Assembly (NCBI GenBank): GCA_964540205.1
Contig: CAZIMJ010000081.1
Span: forward strand, 1-12,594
Direction: 5' to 3'
DNA: 12,594 bases
Origin: WTAW01 sp964540205
Lineage (GTDB): Bacteria; Acidobacteriota; Aminicenantia; Aminicenantales; Aminicenantaceae
Shown here: positions 1 through 6,364 of the stretch, one piece after another
Layout of the letters: each line of letters begins with the position of its first letter
Numbering within the stretch: position 1 is the first letter of the stretch
Translations under genes and position numbers: made by a program
Notes under the pieces: model-generated
What the model was told of the DNA's origin: nothing
Databases searched by the model: none
The model's input: only the letters and a program-made list of their open reading frames with translations

Positions 1-200
1 ATATTCATCTGAGAGATTATTGGCCCTGATGGAATTTTGACAATTTTACATACAATATATCAAGGAAAAAATTCTCTTTCAAGAGTATAAAGCGTGTGAT
101 GTGAATTCCGATGGAAAAAAATTTCAAATTCGGATAGAATTTGATGTCACATTCATGATGTGATTGTGTGTTCATAAGAAATCGACATGGAGGAATGAAA

Positions 201-1514
201 GTGAGCAAAAACATCCCTATTGAAAAACCAGCGGGCAAGCTAGGAGTTATGATGCCCGGACTCGGAGCAGTGGCCACAACATTTATTGCGGGCATATCGG
301 CCATCAAACGTGGCCTATCCCAACCGTACGGATCTCTGACACAGATGGGAACGATCAGACTTGGTAAACGGACGGAAAAAAGGATCCCTAAAATCAAAGA
401 TTTTATTCAGTTGGCAGAGCTTGATGATCTGGTGTTCGGCGGGTGGGACATCTTTACAGATAACGTTTACAAAGCAGCACTCAATGCGGGAGTTCTTCGC
501 AAAGAATTACTGGACCAAGTCCGAGACGATATTGAAGGTATTATGCCCTGGAAGGCGGTCTTCGACCAGAATTATGTTAAAAAGCTGGAAGGTGAACACG
601 TTAAAAAAGCCTCCACTAAATATGACCTAGCACAGATGCTCATGGAAGATATTCAAGCCTTTAAAGAAAAACACGATCTCAACCGAATGGTGATGGTCTG
701 GTGCGCCAGCACAGAAGTCTTCATGAAGCCAGGCCCTGTTCATGAGACGCTCGAGTCCTTTGAGAAGGCCATGAAGGAGAACCATCCGGCCATTGCACCG
801 AGCATGATCTATGCATATGCTTCTATCGCATCTGGTGTTCCCTTCGCCAATGGAGCGCCCAATCTAACGGCAGACATTCCTGCGATGTTTGAGCTGGCTG
901 GCAAGAAGAATGTGCCCATTACCGGTAAAGACTTCAAGACCGGACAGACTTTGATGAAAACCATTCTCGCTCCAGGATTTAAGGCACGGCTCATCGGCCT
1001 GAACGGGTGGTTTTCGACGAATATCCTAGGTAACCGGGATGGTGAAGTCCTCGACGACCCCGAATCTTTTAAAACAAAAGAAGAAAGTAAGTTGGGAGTT
1101 CTCGATTTCATCCTCCAGCCTGATGTCTACCCGGATCTTTACAAAGACCTCTACCACAAGGTGCGGATCAATTACTATCCCCCACGGGGTGATAACAAAG
1201 AGGGCTGGGATAATATCGATATTTTCGGCTGGTTAGGCTATCCCATGCAGATCAAGATCGATTTTCTCTGCCGAGATAGTATACTGGCAGCTCCCCTAGT
1301 TCTAGACTTAGCGCTTTTCTTGGATCTAGCCCAGCGCAGCGGGATGAAGGGGATCCAGGAATGGCTGTCCTTTTACTTCAAAAGCCCGATGTGTGCGCCG
1401 GGACTCTATCCTGAACACGACCTGTTTATCCAGCTTATGAAGCTGAAAAACACTCTGCGTCATCTCAAGGGAGAAGAACTCATCACACATCTTGGATTAG
1501 AGTATTACGATTAA
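201..1514 (+). CDS. ino1: Inositol-3-phosphate synthase (myo-inositol-1-phosphate synthase, MIPS)
   Basis: Converts glucose 6-phosphate to 1D-myo-inositol 3-phosphate using NAD+; cytosolic, first step of inositol synthesis. Near the N-terminus a glycine-rich NAD site (GLGAVATT, residues 20-27) follows a hydrophobic strand. The family segments VFGGWDIF (about 75-82) and NILGNRDGEVL (about 274-284) are present, the latter resembling the LGNNDG motif of the catalytic domain. At 437 residues it has the usual length of the longer bacterial MIPS type. I chose GTG 201 because GGAGG lies at 189-193, 7 nt upstream. The ATG at 195 is only 1 nt from that site, and the GTG at 168 has none. The gene is convergent with the next gene 30 nt away and no clear terminator is visible between them. 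TTGACA at 37-42 has no well-spaced -10 box, so I call no promoter. A CDP-alcohol phosphatidyltransferase that could use its product is encoded about 5 kb away. Confidence 0.93.
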   Translation: MSKNIPIEKPAGKLGVMMPGLGAVATTFIAGISAIKRGLSQPYGSLTQMGTIRLGKRTEKRIPKIKDFIQLAELDDLVFGGWDIFTDNVYKAALNAGVLRKELLDQVRDDIEGIMPWKAVFDQNYVKKLEGEHVKKASTKYDLAQMLMEDIQAFKEKHDLNRMVMVWCASTEVFMKPGPVHETLESFEKAMKENHPAIAPSMIYAYASIASGVPFANGAPNLTADIPAMFELAGKKNVPITGKDFKTGQTLMKTILAPGFKARLIGLNGWFSTNILGNRDGEVLDDPESFKTKEESKLGVLDFILQPDVYPDLYKDLYHKVRINYYPPRGDNKEGWDNIDIFGWLGYPMQIKIDFLCRDSILAAPLVLDLALFLDLAQRSGMKGIQEWLSFYFKSPMCAPGLYPEHDLFIQLMKLKNTLRHLKGEELITHLGLEYYD

Positions 1515-1544
1515 TGATACTGATTAAAACAGGCTACTCTTCAA

Positions 1545-2954
1545 TTAAGTTTCTCTTTTGAGAATCATCTCCTCTAGAGGCATTCGCTGGCTCTTTATGG
1601 TGTGGATGGCCGGCCAGCCCACTGCGATATGAAGAGCCGGTTCCATATAATCGGGCATGTGAAATTTCTCTTTGAAGATCTGAGCGGTTTTGTCAGTGCG
1701 TGTGAGCCAGACTGCCCCTAAACCCAAGGCATGAGCCACGAGACACATGTGATCAGCGGCAGCTGCGCAATCGTAAAGTTGGTTATGGGGGATGAGACGG
1801 TCGTGTCCCAAGGTCTCATAAATTCGCTTGTCGTAGCAGACTACGATCAGAACACAGCTATCCATGGGTGTAGGGATGTCGCTCCACACCATTTTTGCGT
1901 CTTTGGGATCCCTGATGACGACAAACCGGACAATCTCCAGATTACATCCTGTAGGGGCTGCTCTTCCTGCCTCAAGGATCTGCTCGATCAAGTCATTCGG
2001 AATTTCCTTTCCAGGGATCCAGTCGCGGACAGATCTTCTCTCCCAAATTAGTTTTTTAACGGTCTCCATATCATTTTCAGAAAATATTGGAGAATCTGGT
2101 TCAGAAACTGTAACGTTGTGGCCTCCGCGGAGTTTTTTTGCCATCTCTATGTATGTCTTCCCCCACTCTAAATCAGGCTCGTTATCCATGAAGCCTCTTT
2201 TTCTCCACACATCAAGGATCAATTCGGGCTCCCGGCCCAAATTGGGTCTCATTGGCTTTTTTCCCAGGATGATGGGATAAAGATCGACCTCGATGGTGTG
2301 ATGGACGCGCTCCCGGAAAAGAGCGCGCAGACACACTGGATCCATGGTCATGAGGTTGTCTCTAGTGTATCGGCCATATAACCAACGGACTGTATCATTA
2401 GTTTCTGAATCCGGGAGATCTCCATTTTTTTCATCGTGAACGGTTTCATTTTCCGCTGATTCCTCCTTGCCTGTCTTTCTCATCGCAAGTTCACAATAAG
2501 GATCCCCATCGAGAATATTTTTGATGTGCACATATTCATAATCAGGATTATATGCCTTTATCTTGGCTTGATCGACATAACAGTAAAGCCGGGCCATTTT
2601 GGGATCGCTCCATTCGAGCCATTCTGCTGCTAAAGGACAATGATGGACTCTGGCTCTCTCCTCTCCATCTATAACAACACTTTCTACCTCCCAGGCGATG
2701 TCGGGCAGATCGCTTGCAAAATTTTCAGGTGTTAGAGAGAGGCCTTTCATTTGAGCCTTTTTCCTCGCTTCTCCTCCAATAAAAGCTCCATATTCGTCTA
2801 TCGCCTTCCGTACAAGCTCTTCTCCCCTCTCTTCGCCATATTCTTCGAAAAGTGTTTTGGAAAAACAGTGATAGAGCAAGGCAGCTCTTCGCAAAGCTGC
2901 CTGGATTTGACACAATGCTTCCTGTTTCGGTATTTTTTCTTCAGTGCTTTTCAT
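1545..2954 (-). CDS. Two-domain protein: ATC-hydrolase-like N-terminus fused to nitroreductase
   Basis: 469 residues. Residues about 15-160 resemble the L-2-amino-thiazoline-4-carboxylate hydrolase family (PF14196-like): a helical start, then HHCPLAAEW (104-112), YCYVDQAKIKAYNP (124-137) and GDPYCE (150-155), with Cys106, Cys125 and Cys154 as possible functional cysteines. An acidic linker (161-188) and a less recognisable stretch (189-290) follow. Residues 297-452 are a classical FMN-dependent nitroreductase domain: ERRSVRDW (305-312), AAPTGCN (332-338), the AAAADHMCLVAHALGLGAVW helix region (397-416) and a closing AVGWP. The protein has no signal peptide and is probably cytosolic. The substrate is unknown; a flavin redox step coupled to a hydrolase or thiol step is only a guess. 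GGAG at 2963-2966 lies 8 nt before the ATG. A plausible promoter is at 3037-3066. No operon partner is adjacent. The nitroreductase call is strong, the N-terminal call moderate. Confidence 0.82.
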   Translation of the reverse strand: MKSTEEKIPKQEALCQIQAALRRAALLYHCFSKTLFEEYGEERGEELVRKAIDEYGAFIGGEARKKAQMKGLSLTPENFASDLPDIAWEVESVVIDGEERARVHHCPLAAEWLEWSDPKMARLYCYVDQAKIKAYNPDYEYVHIKNILDGDPYCELAMRKTGKEESAENETVHDEKNGDLPDSETNDTVRWLYGRYTRDNLMTMDPVCLRALFRERVHHTIEVDLYPIILGKKPMRPNLGREPELILDVWRKRGFMDNEPDLEWGKTYIEMAKKLRGGHNVTVSEPDSPIFSENDMETVKKLIWERRSVRDWIPGKEIPNDLIEQILEAGRAAPTGCNLEIVRFVVIRDPKDAKMVWSDIPTPMDSCVLIVVCYDKRIYETLGHDRLIPHNQLYDCAAAADHMCLVAHALGLGAVWLTRTDKTAQIFKEKFHMPDYMEPALHIAVGWPAIHTIKSQRMPLEEMILKRET

Positions 2955-3036
2955 CCTCTCGACTCCTTTCTATGAATAAAATCTCCATCATGAAATTTAT
3001 GGACTTGGCGGTATTAAATATCCGGATCTCTTATAT

Positions 3037-3066
3037 TGTATACAAAACAAAAGAATTTTCTAGCAA
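3037..3066 (-). promoter_or_regulatory. Candidate sigma70 promoter of the nitroreductase fusion gene
   Basis: On the minus strand TTGCTA (3066-3061), an 18-nt spacer and TATACA (3042-3037) precede the gene, giving a leader of about 75 nt. The -10 lies inside a perfect 10-bp palindrome TTGTATACAA (3036-3045). This is a visual match only. Confidence 0.4.
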
Positions 3067-3151
3067 CCCACCAAGATTACGCCACCATTTTTAAAGTTTA
3101 AGTATAATGTTGAGTATAAACACTGATAAGGATGGGAGCTCTGTTAGAAGG

Positions 3152-3415
3152 CTATTTATGGCCCCAAAAATGGCGATTTAAGACGTTTTTCAATCCAATA
3201 TTTTTGGTTAACGTGATAAATATGTGGATGTTACTGTGGCCCGTCCCCAACAATCTGTTCCAACAATCTGTTGTCAATTCCTCTTTGGGGGTCTCAAGTG
3301 TAACTGTCACAGAAACTTGGGATTCTTCTAAAGAAATAAGCTGAGTTGCACAACTTTTGCAATAATTGGAGTCTGAAGTGTTCTCGGCGTTACATTTTGG
3401 ACAAATAATCGCCAT
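3152..3415 (-). pseudogene. Orphaned N-terminal fragment of a zinc-ribbon Ser/Thr protein kinase
   Basis: The 87-codon reading frame begins MAIICPKCNAENTSDSNYC, a zinc ribbon with CxxC pairs (CPKC at 5-8, CKSC at 19-22). It continues into a linker ending LETPKEELTT (about residues 40-49). In my recollection of Aminicenantes-type kinases, this N-terminus runs straight into a GxxFAGRYxIIEELGxGGMGxVY kinase lobe. Here the similarity stops after ELTT: the remaining residues, about 38, look unrelated and no kinase glycine loop or catalytic loop is encoded downstream. The break coincides with a 13-bp tandem duplication (3248-3273) and a REP-like half site (3236-3248). A consensus promoter (3456-3484) is intact, so a short zinc-ribbon peptide could still be made; the ribosome-binding site is poor. 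Alternatively it is a genuine small zinc-ribbon protein, which I consider less likely. Confidence 0.6.
3248..3273. repeat. 13-bp tandem duplication at the kinase-fragment breakpoint
   Basis: CAACAATCTGTTC (3248-3260) is followed immediately by CAACAATCTGTTG (3261-3273), 12 of 13 bases identical. It falls where the kinase-like reading frame loses its expected sequence, consistent with slippage or repair at a rearrangement junction. Confidence 0.75.
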
Positions 3416-3455
3416 TATTTTTTAATTGGAACCTTACGTCACAAATGCTTTTTCC

Positions 3456-3484
3456 TGTATATCACTTGGTTGAATCGCTGTCAA
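3456..3484 (-). promoter_or_regulatory. Consensus sigma70 promoter in front of the zinc-ribbon/kinase fragment
   Basis: On the minus strand a perfect -35 TTGACA (3484-3479), a 17-nt spacer and a TATACA -10 (3461-3456) lie about 34 nt (from the predicted start site) before the ATG at 3415. This is one of the best promoter matches in the window. Confidence 0.6.
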
Positions 3485-3546
3485 ATTGTTATGGGCCTCT
3501 GTAAGCATCCAGTCAAAATCGCCCCCTATATCCCCCCAAAAGGCGA

Positions 3547-3574
3547 TTGACCATAAACATGCATGCGATAAGAT
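3547..3574 (+). promoter_or_regulatory. Candidate promoter of the PilZ gene
   Basis: TTGACC (3547-3552), a 16-nt spacer and TAAGAT (3569-3574) would start RNA about 40 nt before the PilZ ATG. It is divergent from the kinase-fragment promoter. A 7-bp inverted repeat (AATCGCC 3517-3523, GGCGATT 3542-3548) lies between the two promoters and overlaps this -35 box. Confidence 0.4.
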
Positions 3575-3619
3575 TGAATTGTAATTTTTGGAAAAACCTC
3601 CGATTGCAGGGGTTGTTCG

Positions 3620-3994
3620 ATGGCAGAAAAAAGAAAAGACCAACGCATAAAAGAAGAAAAAAAGGTCGTTATCGAGTTTTATCCTGGAGGCAAGAATCCC
3701 CGCCCCAAAAACGTGACATACGCATTAACAAGAGATGTGTCTGAGGGGGGCGTGAGACTCTTAACCGACAAATACTTCCCGGTCGGGACTTTGCTGAAAA
3801 TCACATTGTCTTTATCGCTAACAAGGCAGATTGTCAATGTTGTTGCAAAAGTAAAGTGGGTGAAAAATTTCCACACATCGGATCTTTTTGAAATGGGAAT
3901 CGAGTATGTGCATGAAATTCCCGAATCTGTTTTGAGCATGATGAAAAATCATCAGGAAAAAGAGGCTAAGGCCCCTTCCTCTGCTTGGAAATAG
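3620..3994 (+). CDS. Single-domain PilZ protein (c-di-GMP receptor)
   Basis: 124 residues with both halves of the c-di-GMP-binding signature: an N-terminal RxxxR (Arg5-Arg9 in KRKDQR) and DxSxxG (Asp39-Ser41-Gly44 in TRDVSEGGVRL). A beta-barrel-like stretch follows, with ...VAKVKWVKNF... and ...FEMGIEYV..., typical of PilZ domains. There is no membrane segment or second domain, so it should act in the cytosol as a c-di-GMP-dependent adaptor. The target cannot be told from the neighbours. AGGGG at 3608-3612 lies 7 nt before the ATG. The gene stands alone and converges with the tyrosine operon, whose last gene ends 149 nt away. Confidence 0.88.
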   Translation: MAEKRKDQRIKEEKKVVIEFYPGGKNPRPKNVTYALTRDVSEGGVRLLTDKYFPVGTLLKITLSLSLTRQIVNVVAKVKWVKNFHTSDLFEMGIEYVHEIPESVLSMMKNHQEKEAKAPSSAWK

Positions 3995-4047
3995 ACGAAA
4001 AACTATTCTCTGCCTACAGATATTGATGCTTGTACGGATCTGTTTGC

Positions 4048-4064
4048 GAACCCAGCGCTGGTTC
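4048..4064. repeat. Inverted repeat between convergent genes
   Basis: GAACC and GGTTC arms flank a CAGCGCTG-like core (4048-4064), with weaker complementarity continuing to 4041 and 4070 (TGTTT/AAACA). It lies between the 3' ends of the PilZ gene and the prephenate dehydrogenase gene. It may help end transcription in both directions, but neither strand has a U-run after it. Confidence 0.35.
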
Positions 4065-4142
4065 AAAACACAATCTCTTAAAGAATTTTGATACCCAAGT
4101 CTAGAAAGGAACAATCACTCTCAACTTGGGCAGCTATGTTCA

Positions 4143-4913
4143 TCAAATATTTTTTCTCAAACGATCAAAAAATTTATGTGCCTCGTCAAAATCCCGTTGC
4201 CGGATAACATGCTTGAGAAATTCGAGTTTGTTTGTGACCTTTTCCAACTGGGAAAGAGAATAAGGGTTGAAAAGAATCTCGGAAAGAAGAGCATCTTCCT
4301 CTGATAAGAGGCCTTTTGCGATCTCATGATGTTTTTTAAAAGTGGTCCCGGGGACAGTCGAAGAATCCATGTTCGCGGCAAAGACAATCGAGGACGCAAA
4401 AGGCAGAGTCAGAGAATACGCGATAATCTGGTCGTGTTCATCGAAGGAGTACTCGAAGGTCCGGAGGCCCAATCCCTGGAAAAAATCCCTGAAAAACAGA
4501 GCACCCTCAAAGCATGATTCACGAATAATGATGACATTCTCCTCTCCCAGTTGATCGATATCGGTAAAAGTCGGTCCAAACATGGGATGGCTGGACACAA
4601 AGCGGAAATTGCTGTCATCGTAAAACTCGTTGATCTTCCCCTTCACTGACATGACATCCGCGATGATACATTCCTCTGGGAGATAGGAAGCAGCCGATTT
4701 GAATGCCAAAACCGTATTCTGTATGCTGACAGCATTGATGAGTATCTCAGTTTGGAAATCCTCAATCTCCGGCATTTCATTAAATATCCTCACCTCAGAA
4801 ATCTTTTTTGACCGTTCTTGATTTGAGTCATAAACTCCGATCTCATATTCACTTTTTAGCCGGTTAGCAAACCATGTGCCCATGTTTCCAGCACCCAAAA
4901 TCGTGATCTTCAT
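4143..4913 (-). CDS. tyrA: Prephenate dehydrogenase
   Basis: Oxidatively decarboxylates prephenate to 4-hydroxyphenylpyruvate, the committed tyrosine step. An N-terminal Rossmann fold carries GAGNMG (residues 7-12), and an acidic residue at the end of the second strand (Asp29 in GVYDS) favours NAD+ over NADP+. The hallmark SSHPMFGPT segment (107-115) places His109 as the likely catalytic histidine. At 256 residues it is a minimal form: there is no C-terminal ACT domain and no fused chorismate mutase, so no built-in tyrosine sensor is visible. The ATG overlaps the chorismate mutase stop codon (ATGA, 4910-4913), and a strong GGAGG sits inside the end of that gene, implying translational coupling. 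It is the last gene of the aroF-aroQ-tyrA operon. Confidence 0.9.
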   Translation of the reverse strand: MKITILGAGNMGTWFANRLKSEYEIGVYDSNQERSKKISEVRIFNEMPEIEDFQTEILINAVSIQNTVLAFKSAASYLPEECIIADVMSVKGKINEFYDDSNFRFVSSHPMFGPTFTDIDQLGEENVIIIRESCFEGALFFRDFFQGLGLRTFEYSFDEHDQIIAYSLTLPFASSIVFAANMDSSTVPGTTFKKHHEIAKGLLSEEDALLSEILFNPYSLSQLEKVTNKLEFLKHVIRQRDFDEAHKFFDRLRKNI

Positions 4914-5170
4914 CTTTCCTCCTCGTCTTGAAGCCTACGGCCCTCCCTAATAAGTTCAGTAAATACCCTTTCAGCAAAATCGGAATCGATAAGCTGAAGT
5001 TTTCTGGCATACTCTCTAACTCTCTCTAAAACCCGAATCTCACGCCCACGATCAGATATCTCTGGTTTGAATGCCTTTGTTTGCAAGGCAAGCGCCAGGC
5101 GTTCGTTCAATTTTTCCAATATTTTTATGTCTAGGCAGTCGATTTTTTTCCTGATCTCTGCCAAGCTCAT
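4910..5170 (-). CDS. aroQ: Chorismate mutase, AroQ class, stand-alone
   Basis: Rearranges chorismate to prephenate. The 86-residue all-helical AroQ domain is complete. Residues matching the E. coli chorismate mutase active site are visible: Arg7 (EIRKKID), Arg24 (NERLALA), Lys32, Arg43 and Glu44 (DRGREIRVLER). A GGAGGTG site lies directly before the ATG (5175-5181). It is 41 nt downstream of the DAHP synthase gene and overlaps tyrA by 4 nt. In many bacteria this domain is fused to DAHP synthase or to TyrA/PheA; here it is a separate polypeptide between the two. A non-covalent complex with either neighbour is possible but not shown by sequence. Confidence 0.9.
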   Translation of the reverse strand: MSLAEIRKKIDCLDIKILEKLNERLALALQTKAFKPEISDRGREIRVLERVREYARKLQLIDSDFAERVFTELIREGRRLQDEEER

Positions 5171-5211
5171 GTTTCACCTCCACAGATTCCTAAATCTGAC
5201 AACTTAAAATA

Positions 5212-6024
5212 TCAATTCAATTCCTTCATGAAATCGCGCAGGCGGAAGATTTTATCTGCCATTTCAGAAAAGGATTCAGGGGTTAAGGCCTGGTCTTTAT
5301 CGCTTAAGGCTTCTTCTGGATTATCATGGACCTCAACGATCAATCCATCCGCTCTTGAAACAACAGCTGCCAAACTCATGGGAGGAATCAAACTCACTCT
5401 GCCTGTGGCATGAGTGGGATCAACAATGATCGGCAAATGCGAGAGTTCTTTGATGGCTGGAACAGCGCTGAGATCAAGGGTATTCCGTGAGTAGGTCTCG
5501 AAAGTCCTGATCCCTCTTTCACAGAGGATCACATCGGAATTTCCTTCAATTAAAATGTATTCCGCACAACTTAGCCATTCAGAAATGGTGGAGTACATTC
5601 CCCTTTTGAGAAGGACCGGCCTCTCAGCCTTTCCCACTTCTTTGAGCAAGGAAAAATTCTGCATGTTCCGGGCACCGATCTGAAGGATATCAACGTAATC
5701 GCACATCCATGAGACATCTCGAGGATCAAGGACTTCAGATACAATGGGCATCCCAGTCAGTTCTTGAGCTTTTTTGAGTATCTTGAGGCCTTTTAATCCA
5801 AGGCCTTGGAAGGAATAGGGAGATGTCCTCGGCTTAAACGCCCCTCCGCGAAGCATGTTGGCTCCGGCCTTCTTCACAGCCGTGGCAATATTCAATGTAT
5901 GTTCTTCGTTTTCCACACTACAAGGGCCGGCTATCAGTACAAAATCCTGACCGATGCGAATATTCCCAACCTGAATCGTTGTTTTCTTATTATTTTCCAA
6001 AGTGACTAACCTGATATCGTTCAT
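5212..6024 (-). CDS. aroF: 3-deoxy-7-phosphoheptulonate (DAHP) synthase, type I-beta (KDO8PS-like)
   Basis: Condenses phosphoenolpyruvate and erythrose 4-phosphate, the first step of the shikimate pathway. From the chosen start (270 residues) the motifs are AGPCSVE (32-38, metal-ligand Cys35), KPRTSPYSFQG (64-74), QIGARNMQNF (115-124), LKRGM (139-143), CERGIRTFE (168-176) and DPTHATGR (202-209, His205). KPRTSPYSFQG and DPTHATG distinguish it from KDO8P synthase. I start it at ATG 6024 because GAGGTG (6036-6031) is 6 nt upstream. The longer frame opens with TTG at 6057, with no ribosome-binding site. It lacks both the N-terminal ferredoxin-like regulatory domain and the fused chorismate mutase seen in feedback-controlled relatives. 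It is the first gene of the operon, and the leader upstream may be regulatory. Confidence 0.94.
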   Translation of the reverse strand: MNDIRLVTLENNKKTTIQVGNIRIGQDFVLIAGPCSVENEEHTLNIATAVKKAGANMLRGGAFKPRTSPYSFQGLGLKGLKILKKAQELTGMPIVSEVLDPRDVSWMCDYVDILQIGARNMQNFSLLKEVGKAERPVLLKRGMYSTISEWLSCAEYILIEGNSDVILCERGIRTFETYSRNTLDLSAVPAIKELSHLPIIVDPTHATGRVSLIPPMSLAAVVSRADGLIVEVHDNPEEALSDKDQALTPESFSEMADKIFRLRDFMKELN

Positions 6025-6062
6025 TACAAACACCTCATTCCGGGGAAATATAAACAAGACGA

Positions 6063-6076
6063 CTTATTTAAATAAG
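6063..6076. promoter_or_regulatory. 14-bp perfect AT palindrome upstream of aroF
   Basis: CTTATTTAAATAAG is a perfect palindrome 39-52 nt before the aroF start codon. It could be an operator for a dimeric regulator, or a chance AT-rich palindrome. It does not fit the TyrR box as I know it. Confidence 0.3.
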
Positions 6077-6100
6077 ACAAGAGTTGGGGGTATTTGTATA

Positions 6101-6121
6101 TATGGACGCTTAGCGCCCATA
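6101..6121 (-). promoter_or_regulatory. Leader hairpin with the leader-peptide stop codon in its loop
   Basis: In the minus-strand RNA a 9-bp stem (UAUGGGCGC, 6121-6113, with GCGUCCAUA, 6109-6101; one G-U pair) closes a 3-nt loop that is exactly the UAA stop of the candidate leader peptide. The last Tyr codon forms the foot of the left arm. An upstream CGCCC (6150-6146) can compete for GGGCG (6118-6114). No U-run follows, so it is not a classical intrinsic terminator. Confidence 0.45.
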
Positions 6122-6193
6122 ATAGCAGTAATAGATAGAGAGGGAGGGCGTATGAGTTGTTAATCCTTCTGTTGAAATGATATTTTTTCTCAT
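6110..6193 (-). CDS. Candidate Tyr-rich leader peptide of the aroF-aroQ-tyrA operon
   Basis: From ATG 6193 the frame gives 27 residues starting MRKNIIS and ending SIYYCYYGR before UAA (6112-6110). An in-frame ATG at 6220 would add nine residues including another Tyr pair, but it probably precedes the transcription start. Four Tyr codons within five positions, directly beside a hairpin and upstream of tyrosine-synthesis genes, is the arrangement of ribosome-mediated attenuators of amino-acid operons. Against it: no clear Shine-Dalgarno site precedes either ATG, and the hairpin lacks a U-run. The C/U-rich, G-poor stretch at 6152-6121 could be a Rho loading site instead. No other long feature occupies the gap between the tRNA and aroF. 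Confidence 0.4.
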   Translation of the reverse strand: MRKNIISTEGLTTHTPSLSIYYCYYGR

Positions 6194-6210
6194 AGCCGAA
6201 ATAACAGCAT

Positions 6211-6240
6211 AGTAAAGCATAATTTGATTAAGTCTGTCAA
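6211..6240 (-). promoter_or_regulatory. Candidate promoter of the aro/tyr operon
   Basis: On the minus strand a perfect -35 TTGACA (6240-6235), an 18-nt spacer and TTTACT (6216-6211), the latter preceded by TGC (extended -10). Transcription would begin near 6204 and give a leader of about 180 nt, starting just before the ATG at 6193. Confidence 0.4.
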
Positions 6241-6263
6241 GGGGAGTACTTAAGATTTAAGAG

Positions 6264-6349
6264 TGCCGAGGGCCGGACTCGAACCGGCACGTTGGATAAC
6301 CAACGAGGGATTTTAAGTCCCTTGCGTCTACCAATTCCGCCACCCCGGC
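6264..6349 (-). tRNA. tRNA-Leu (anticodon UAA)
   Basis: An 86-nt class II tRNA. The acceptor stem is GCCGGGG with CCTCGGC (one G-U pair) and discriminator A73. The anticodon stem AGGGA/TCCCT holds loop CTTAAAA, giving anticodon UAA, which reads UUA and UUG. A long variable arm (CGTTGGTTATCCAACG) is as expected for Leu, and the T arm is GCCGG-TTCGAGT-CCGGC. The 3' CCA is not encoded and must be added enzymatically. It has its own promoter and lies upstream of the aro/tyr operon promoter on the same strand. No U-rich terminator hairpin is visible after it, so some read-through into the aro leader is possible. Confidence 0.97.
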
Positions 6350-6364
6350 ATGGCTGGCGATGGG

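Noticed and set aside
37..62. Promoter for ino1 based on TTGACA at 37-42
   Set aside because: The nearest -10-like hexamers are 8 or 14-15 nt away, outside normal spacing.
17..397. 126-codon minus-strand frame over the start of ino1
   Set aside because: It overlaps the conserved NAD-binding region of MIPS in antisense and its unique part is low-complexity AT-rich sequence.
1731..2280. Plus-strand frames opposite the nitroreductase fusion
   Set aside because: They are antisense shadows of a coding region with clear domains.
3434..3643. 69-codon minus-strand frame upstream of the kinase fragment
   Set aside because: It covers both candidate promoters and the start of the PilZ gene and has no recognisable motif; decayed coding sequence cannot be fully excluded.
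6064..6120. Second short leader frame (ATG at 6120, 18 codons)
   Set aside because: It has no ribosome-binding site and only single Tyr and Phe codons; it starts inside the hairpin.
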